Shown here piece by piece: positions 59,916 to 64,000 of a DNA stretch of 64,000 nt. The stretch spans positions 10,720 to 74,719 of the forward strand of contig CAXAVJ010000006.1 of NCBI GenBank assembly GCA_963972065.1. Reading direction: 5' to 3'. Below the pieces are notes generated by a model. That model was not told where the DNA came from. It saw only the letters and a list, made by a program, of their open reading frames with translations, and did not search any database. The translations under genes and the position numbers were made by a program. Every line of letters begins with the position of its first letter. The first letter of the stretch is position 1. The DNA comes from UBA1479 sp963972065. Its GTDB lineage: Bacteria > Pseudomonadota > Alphaproteobacteria > Rhodospirillales > Casp-alpha2.

Positions 59916-61400
59916 ATGAGCGACAATTCCAGCGGCACCGCGCAGAGTCAACCCGGCGAAACCGAGACCAGCCACAACCTGCCGGTCTTTACCGTTTCCG
60001 AGATTTCCCAGGCCGTGAAACACACGGTCGAGGAGACCTTTCAATGGGTGCGAATCCGGGGCGAAATCTCGGGTTTCAAGCGCGCCGCCTCGGGCCACCT
60101 CTATTTCACATTGAAGGACGCGGACGCGGTGATCGACGGCGTGTGCTGGCGCGGCACCGCCGGGCGCCTATCCATTAAACCCGAAGACGGGATGGAGATC
60201 GTCGCCACCGGGCGGCTGACCACCTATCCCGGGCGCTCCAAATACCAGGTCGTCGTCGACCACATGGAATTGGCCGGCGAAGGGGCCCTGCTGAAGCTGC
60301 TGGAGGACCGCCGCCGCAAACTGGAGGCCGAAGGCCTGTTCGCGGCCGAGCGCAAGCGCGACATTCCCTATCTGCCCGATGTGATCGGTGTCGTGACCTC
60401 GCCCACGGGGGCCGTGATCCGCGACATCCTGCACCGCCTGGCCGACCGTTTTCCCATCCATGTCCTGGTTTGGCCCGTGCTGGTCCAGGGCGACAACGCG
60501 GCCGCACAGGTCGCCGCCGCCGTGCGCGGGTTCGGCGCGATCGAGGCAGGCGGCCCCGTACCGCGCCCGGATGTGGTCATCGTCGCCCGCGGCGGCGGCA
60601 GCCTGGAGGACCTGTGGGCCTTCAATGAGGAAGAGGTCGTGCGCGCCATCGCCGATTCCCCGATTCCGGTGATTTCAGCCGTCGGCCATGAAACGGACAC
60701 GACCCTGGCCGATTTCGCCGCCGACCGGCGCGCCCCGACCCCGACCGCAGCCGCGGAAATGGCCGTACCCGTGCGCCTGGACCTGCTGGCCCAGGTCATG
60801 GAGGACGGACAGCGCATTGCCAGTGCCGTGTCCCGGCGGCTCGCCGATCACCGCCGCAATCTGGACGCCACGGCCAGGGCCCTGCCCAACCCCGCGCGCA
60901 TGCTGCAGGAACAGGCGCAGCGGCTCGACGATTGGACCGAGCGCCTGGGCCATTCGCTGGGCGGCGGGCTGGAGCGCCGCCGCGCGCGCCTCGCCAATGC
61001 GGCCGCCGGGCTGACCCGGCCCGACAAGATCATCCAGATGGAAGCCGGCCGCCTTGCCTCGGAAGTGCGCGCCCTGAAGACCGCCGGCCGGGCTGCCGTG
61101 GACCGGGCGCGGAGCCGCCTGGGCCAGGCATCAGCCCTGTTGGAAAGCTATTCCTATCAGCGCGTGCTCGACCGTGGATTCGCCCTGGTCACCGACCCGA
61201 CGGGCGCGCCCGTGACTTCGGCCAAAACCCTCAAGACCGGCGACCGGCTGGACCTCAGGCTTCGCGACGGGACACGCCCGGTGGTCGTTGCCGGCGGCGC
61301 CCCCCCGGCCAAGACGGCAACGTCCGCACCGGGCGAGGACACTTCCGCGAAACCCAAAACCAACAAGCCCGGCGACGACCGGCAGGGGCGGCTTCTGTGA
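59916..61400 (+). CDS. xseA: Exodeoxyribonuclease VII large subunit
   Basis: 494 residues from MSDNSSGTAQ. N-terminal OB fold (FTVSEISQAVKHTVEETFQWVRIRGEISGFK, HLYFTLKDADAVIDGVCW), catalytic region VIGVVTSPTGAVIRDIL, PDVVIVARGGGSLEDLWAFNEE and AVGHETDTTLADFAADRRAPTP, then a long helical arm. With XseB it degrades single-stranded DNA; xseB is not here. The TGA overlaps the GTG of the next gene. Confidence 0.96.
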   Translation: MSDNSSGTAQSQPGETETSHNLPVFTVSEISQAVKHTVEETFQWVRIRGEISGFKRAASGHLYFTLKDADAVIDGVCWRGTAGRLSIKPEDGMEIVATGRLTTYPGRSKYQVVVDHMELAGEGALLKLLEDRRRKLEAEGLFAAERKRDIPYLPDVIGVVTSPTGAVIRDILHRLADRFPIHVLVWPVLVQGDNAAAQVAAAVRGFGAIEAGGPVPRPDVVIVARGGGSLEDLWAFNEEEVVRAIADSPIPVISAVGHETDTTLADFAADRRAPTPTAAAEMAVPVRLDLLAQVMEDGQRIASAVSRRLADHRRNLDATARALPNPARMLQEQAQRLDDWTERLGHSLGGGLERRRARLANAAAGLTRPDKIIQMEAGRLASEVRALKTAGRAAVDRARSRLGQASALLESYSYQRVLDRGFALVTDPTGAPVTSAKTLKTGDRLDLRLRDGTRPVVVAGGAPPAKTATSAPGEDTSAKPKTNKPGDDRQGRLL

Positions 61401-62227
61401 CATTCCTTCTTCGCATTTTCCTGGCCGCGGCGGCCCTCGTCGCGGCGGGGGCTTATCCGGCTGGCGCGCTGGAGATTTCCGGCACATTCATCCAGGGCGG
61501 CCTGGCCACCGGCAAGGTTGAGCCGGGAACCAAACTGACGCTCGATGGGCAGCCCGTGGCGGTCGCGCCCAACGGCAGCTTCATCATCGGTTTCGGACGC
61601 AAGGCCAAGGCGAAGATGGTGCTGCGGGCGGAACCCCCGGAGGGCCAGTTGGAAGAGCGGGAGCTTGCCATCGAGAAACGCAAATACAAGATTCAGCGCA
61701 TCGACGGTCTGCCGCAACGCAAGGTCAGCCCGACCAAACCGGAAGACCTCGCGCGCATCAAGAGCGACCAGATCCAAATCACCGAGGTCCGCAAGCGGAC
61801 GACGCTCAAGACCTTTTTCGACACCGGCTTCATCTGGCCGGTCGAGGGCCGTATTTCCGGGGTGTACGGCAGTCAGCGCATCCTCAACGGCAAACCGCGC
61901 AGCCCGCACAACGGCGTCGACGTCGCCGCCCCCCGCGGCACGCCGGTCAAGACCATGGGCGACGGCGTCGTCGCCCTGGTGAACGAGGACATGTTCTTCA
62001 CGGGCAAGACGGTGATGATCGACCACGGCCTGGGCCTGACATCGGTCTACATCCATATGGACAAGACCACCGTGAAGGAAGGCGACTTCGTCACCAAAGG
62101 CACGCAGATCGGCACCGTGGGTGCGACCGGCCGGGCCACCGGCCCGCATCTGCATTGGGGGGTCAGCTGGTTCAAGACCGCCCTGGACCCGGCGTTGCTG
62201 GTCGGGCCGCAGAAAGCGCGCGAGTAA
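61397..62227 (+). CDS. M23-family zinc metallopeptidase, exported
   Basis: 276 residues from a GTG in GTGA overlap with xseA; signal peptide TFLLRIFLAAAALVAAGAYPAGA. Zinc ligands: HNGVDVAAPRGTPV and GPHLHWGVSW, with His in VYIHMDK. The ~130 residues before the LytM domain form a beta domain (LTLDGQPVAVAPNGSFIIGFGR), as in NlpD-unrelated envelope M23 proteins of alphaproteobacteria. Likely a peptidoglycan endopeptidase. Differs from the M23 gene at 41.3 kb, so the window has two. Confidence 0.92.
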   Translation: MTFLLRIFLAAAALVAAGAYPAGALEISGTFIQGGLATGKVEPGTKLTLDGQPVAVAPNGSFIIGFGRKAKAKMVLRAEPPEGQLEERELAIEKRKYKIQRIDGLPQRKVSPTKPEDLARIKSDQIQITEVRKRTTLKTFFDTGFIWPVEGRISGVYGSQRILNGKPRSPHNGVDVAAPRGTPVKTMGDGVVALVNEDMFFTGKTVMIDHGLGLTSVYIHMDKTTVKEGDFVTKGTQIGTVGATGRATGPHLHWGVSWFKTALDPALLVGPQKARE

Positions 62228-62264
62228 GTACTCAATAGCAACTTGTCAGGGCCCAAGATCGATC

Positions 62265-62891
62265 ATGCACCCCTTAGACAACAAGCACATTGATTGGACG
62301 GAAATCGTCGAGGCGATGAGAGTTGCCAGAGATAGCGCTCGTGGATATGCGGACTATTGGGATTGGCAACCAGATAGGAAAGTTGCTGAACGACAGGTTG
62401 CTGCGGTTCTTTTCAGCTACCTGGAAAAAAAGGACCGGTTCCAGCCTAAATCACTAAGAAGCGTCGCGAACGACCCCCCTGACGTAGAAATTACAACTGG
62501 TGACAACCGTAAAATAGGTGTCGAAGTTACTGAACTTGTTGATAGTGAAGCGGTAAAAGCTCACCGCCATTTCGGAAAAGCAGGAAACCACAATAACTAT
62601 GATTGGGCTGATTGGTCAGTTGACCGGGTAGCGAGTGAAATTTCAAAACGTATCGCTAAAAAAGACCACAAACTTGCTGCGGCAACGACTGAATTCGACG
62701 AACTCATAATTGCGATAGTGACAGATGAGCCGATGATAGATGAAGCACTAGCTAGCAAAGCTCTTCTAGATGTATCGATCAACGTCAAACACATAGACCG
62801 AGCGTATCTAATTTTAAGCTACTCACCGGCGGCGGATATGAGCGTATATCCAGACGGTTGCCCGATCTTGCAAATCAGTTTGATGAGCTAA
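62265..62891 (+). CDS. AT-rich orphan gene, possible PD-(D/E)xK-like protein
   Basis: 208 residues from the ATG at 62265. GC content over 62281-62880 is about 46% by hand count, far below its neighbours, with foreign codon choice. DPPDVEITTGDNRKIGVEVTEL recalls the start of PD-(D/E)xK nuclease cores (Asp, then a strand with Glu-x-Thr instead of Glu-x-Lys), so nuclease activity is not assured. Also present are aromatic/His patches (HFGKAGNHNNYDWADW) and a strand-rich C terminus. No signal peptide. It sits between an M23 gene (37 nt) and the convergent acyltransferase (10 nt). Probably horizontally acquired. Confidence 0.6.
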   Translation: MHPLDNKHIDWTEIVEAMRVARDSARGYADYWDWQPDRKVAERQVAAVLFSYLEKKDRFQPKSLRSVANDPPDVEITTGDNRKIGVEVTELVDSEAVKAHRHFGKAGNHNNYDWADWSVDRVASEISKRIAKKDHKLAAATTEFDELIIAIVTDEPMIDEALASKALLDVSINVKHIDRAYLILSYSPAADMSVYPDGCPILQISLMS

Positions 62892-62901
62892 GAAAAATCA
62901 A

Positions 62902-63807
62902 CTACGCCTCGTCGTTGGGCCAGCGGTTGTGCAGCCACAGCCACTGTTCCGGGGTGTCGCGGACCCATTGTTCGACCTGGTCGTTGATCTGCGTCATCGC
63001 GGCCAGGACATCGGACTTGTGGTCGCCGGTCTTCTCAAACCGGACGGGCGGCAAGGCCGTCATCTTGAAGGTCGCCCCCTTGACCCGCGTCACCCGCGCC
63101 GCCACCACCGGGCAGTTGTGGCGCAGCGCCAGTTCGGCCAAGGCCGGGGCGGTCATGGCCGGACGGCCGAAGAACGGCACGGCGATGCCGTCGTTCATTT
63201 TCTGATCGACCAGCATGGCCAGATGGCTGCCGGAGCGGAAGGCGTTGAGAAGCTGGCGCACGCCCTGCGGCCCCTTGGGGATCAACGCCCCCTCGACGGC
63301 GGCGCGGCCATGGCGATACAGCCATTCGACCAGGCGATTGTTGGCCTCGCGGTAGACCCGGTCGAGCGGCAGACCCCGCTGTGTCGCCCCCAATGCCAGG
63401 ATTTCCCAGTTGCCGATATGGGCGGAATAGAAAATGCCCGCTTCATTGTCGTCACGCAGGAGGTCTACGTATTCGCCGCCTTCGACGGTGACCCGTCCGT
63501 TCTCGGCATAGACATCGATTTCCTGCAAATGGGGAAATTCAGCGGCAAGCCGGCCCAGGTTGTCCCACATCCCGTGGACGATACGTTCAACCTCGGCATC
63601 CGGCATCTCGGGAAACACGGCGCGCAGGTTCCGGCGCGCCCGATCCGACAGGCGCAGACGCGGCCCGATGGTACGCGCCAGAAGACCGCCCAGGCCCGAC
63701 GCCCAATCAAGCGGCAGCACGCGGAAGAACATATAGACAATGAAAGCCGCCGCCGCCTGGACGGGGTGAATCACGTATTTGTTCAGCGGGGCCGGCGCAT
63801 GAGCCAT
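62902..63807 (-). CDS. Lipid A biosynthesis lauroyl/myristoyl acyltransferase (LpxL/HtrB family)
   Basis: 301 residues. An N-terminal hydrophobic segment (AAAAFIVYMFFRVLPLDW) anchors it to the inner membrane. The catalytic pair is in YSAHIGNWEILALG (His130, Glu135), matching H-x4-D/E; the acceptor-binding ending is WLWLHNRWP. It adds a secondary acyl chain to lipid A. Located 17 nt after lpxK, so both are in one operon. Confidence 0.94.
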   Translation of the reverse strand: MAHAPAPLNKYVIHPVQAAAAFIVYMFFRVLPLDWASGLGGLLARTIGPRLRLSDRARRNLRAVFPEMPDAEVERIVHGMWDNLGRLAAEFPHLQEIDVYAENGRVTVEGGEYVDLLRDDNEAGIFYSAHIGNWEILALGATQRGLPLDRVYREANNRLVEWLYRHGRAAVEGALIPKGPQGVRQLLNAFRSGSHLAMLVDQKMNDGIAVPFFGRPAMTAPALAELALRHNCPVVAARVTRVKGATFKMTALPPVRFEKTGDHKSDVLAAMTQINDQVEQWVRDTPEQWLWLHNRWPNDEA

Positions 63808-63823
63808 GAAATCGGCAGCCTGA

Positions 63824-64000
63824 CTACGGTTTGACGGTTTGCAACAATCGGTCGAGGGCCGCTTCGTCGTCCCATTGCAGGGTGATTGTCAAGACTTCAA
63901 TGCCCGTGCGGTCGCCGACCGGGATCCGCTGGATGTCCTTTTCCGTGGTTATCAAAACCCCGTTCAGGACTTCCGCGCGGCGTTTCAAGGCGGCCAGATC
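63824..64000 (-). CDS. lpxK: Tetraacyldisaccharide 4'-kinase, 3' end (partial)
   Basis: Only the last 58 codons are in the window. The visible end (VLITTEKDIQRIPVGDRTG, then EVLTITLQWDDEAALDRLL) carries the TTEKD motif characteristic of LpxK. The enzyme phosphorylates the lipid A precursor. The window edge cuts the gene; the rest lies to the right. Confidence 0.85.
   Translation of the reverse strand, partial: DLAALKRRAEVLNGVLITTEKDIQRIPVGDRTGIEVLTITLQWDDEAALDRLLQTVKP

Noticed and set aside
60932..61396. Upstream extension of the M23 peptidase frame through xseA
   Set aside because: It lies over xseA; a signal peptide begins at the GTG in the GTGA overlap.
1..64000. CRISPR array, insertion sequence, prophage, rRNA operon or biosynthetic gene cluster
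   Set aside because: None seen on reading both strands; repeats are only intergenic palindromes and one 29-bp tandem duplication.

Overview
The window is a GC-rich, densely packed bacterial chromosome segment of mostly core metabolism. Gene content and style point to an alphaproteobacterium, most likely Rhodospirillales/Rhodospirillaceae-like: DUF3126, DUF1244, DUF6352 and DUF3035 proteins, a class II DAHP synthase, a PagL-type lipid A deacylase, lpxK and a lipid A acyltransferase, Coq7, an FnrL/FixK-type box, and palindromic elements of the kind common in alphaproteobacteria. There is no prophage, insertion sequence, CRISPR array, rRNA or plasmid gene; the only RNA gene seen is tRNA-Leu(CAA).

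Layout. 1-2.4 kb: an inactive-transglutaminase/7TM membrane protein and a RimK-like ATP-grasp ligase, a known but functionally unsolved pair. 2.4-9.8 kb: an exported unknown, an MscS channel, an ArsC-like reductase, a TPR-heptosyltransferase-fold protein, a PagL-like enzyme with a proline-rich insert, a cyclic-nucleotide-binding/TPR protein and a small unknown. 9.9-11.7 kb: a PAS-EAL c-di-GMP phosphodiesterase. 11.8-16.5 kb: a four-gene Gld-type ABC export operon. 16.7-19.1 kb: hemN with a well-placed FnrL/FixK box, and a DUF547 protein whose start lies in a 29-bp tandem duplication. 19.3-25.7 kb: DAHP synthase, NAD salvage and synthesis (NAPRTase, nadE), cysS and a formyltransferase. 25.8-28.8 kb: a HisKA-PAS-PAS-GGDEF-EAL protein and an unknown protein with a FliM-like tail. 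29.2-33.9 kb: trmJ, then a minus-strand run of YqaA, DsbB, Coq7 and a zinc dehydrogenase, and a TauD-type dioxygenase.

34-41 kb: tRNA-Leu, an OmpR-type regulator, a homodimeric 2-oxoacid dehydrogenase E1 divergent from an Lrp regulator, small conserved unknowns, and a tartrate/malate-type dehydrogenase overlapping a ferredoxin. 41-50.9 kb: an integrase-core-binding-like protein without catalytic domain, an M23 peptidase, a MaoC hydratase, the ribF-ileS-lspA-DUF3035-M16-M16 run. 50.9-59.8 kb: pgi-mutL, a methyltransferase-like unknown, rsmD, an RluB-type pseudouridine synthase, tadA, DUF6352-DUF1244 and purD. 59.9-64 kb: xseA-M23, one AT-rich orphan gene that looks acquired, and the lipid A acyltransferase downstream of lpxK, which runs off the window.

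Most of the DNA is ordinary. The places that deserve a second look are the AT-rich orphan gene at 62.3-62.9 kb, the integrase-domain-only protein with its hairpin promoter, two strong unexplained dyads (25.8 and 42.36 kb), the FnrL box of hemN, the 29-bp duplication at the DUF547 start, and several unusual domain combinations in signalling proteins.
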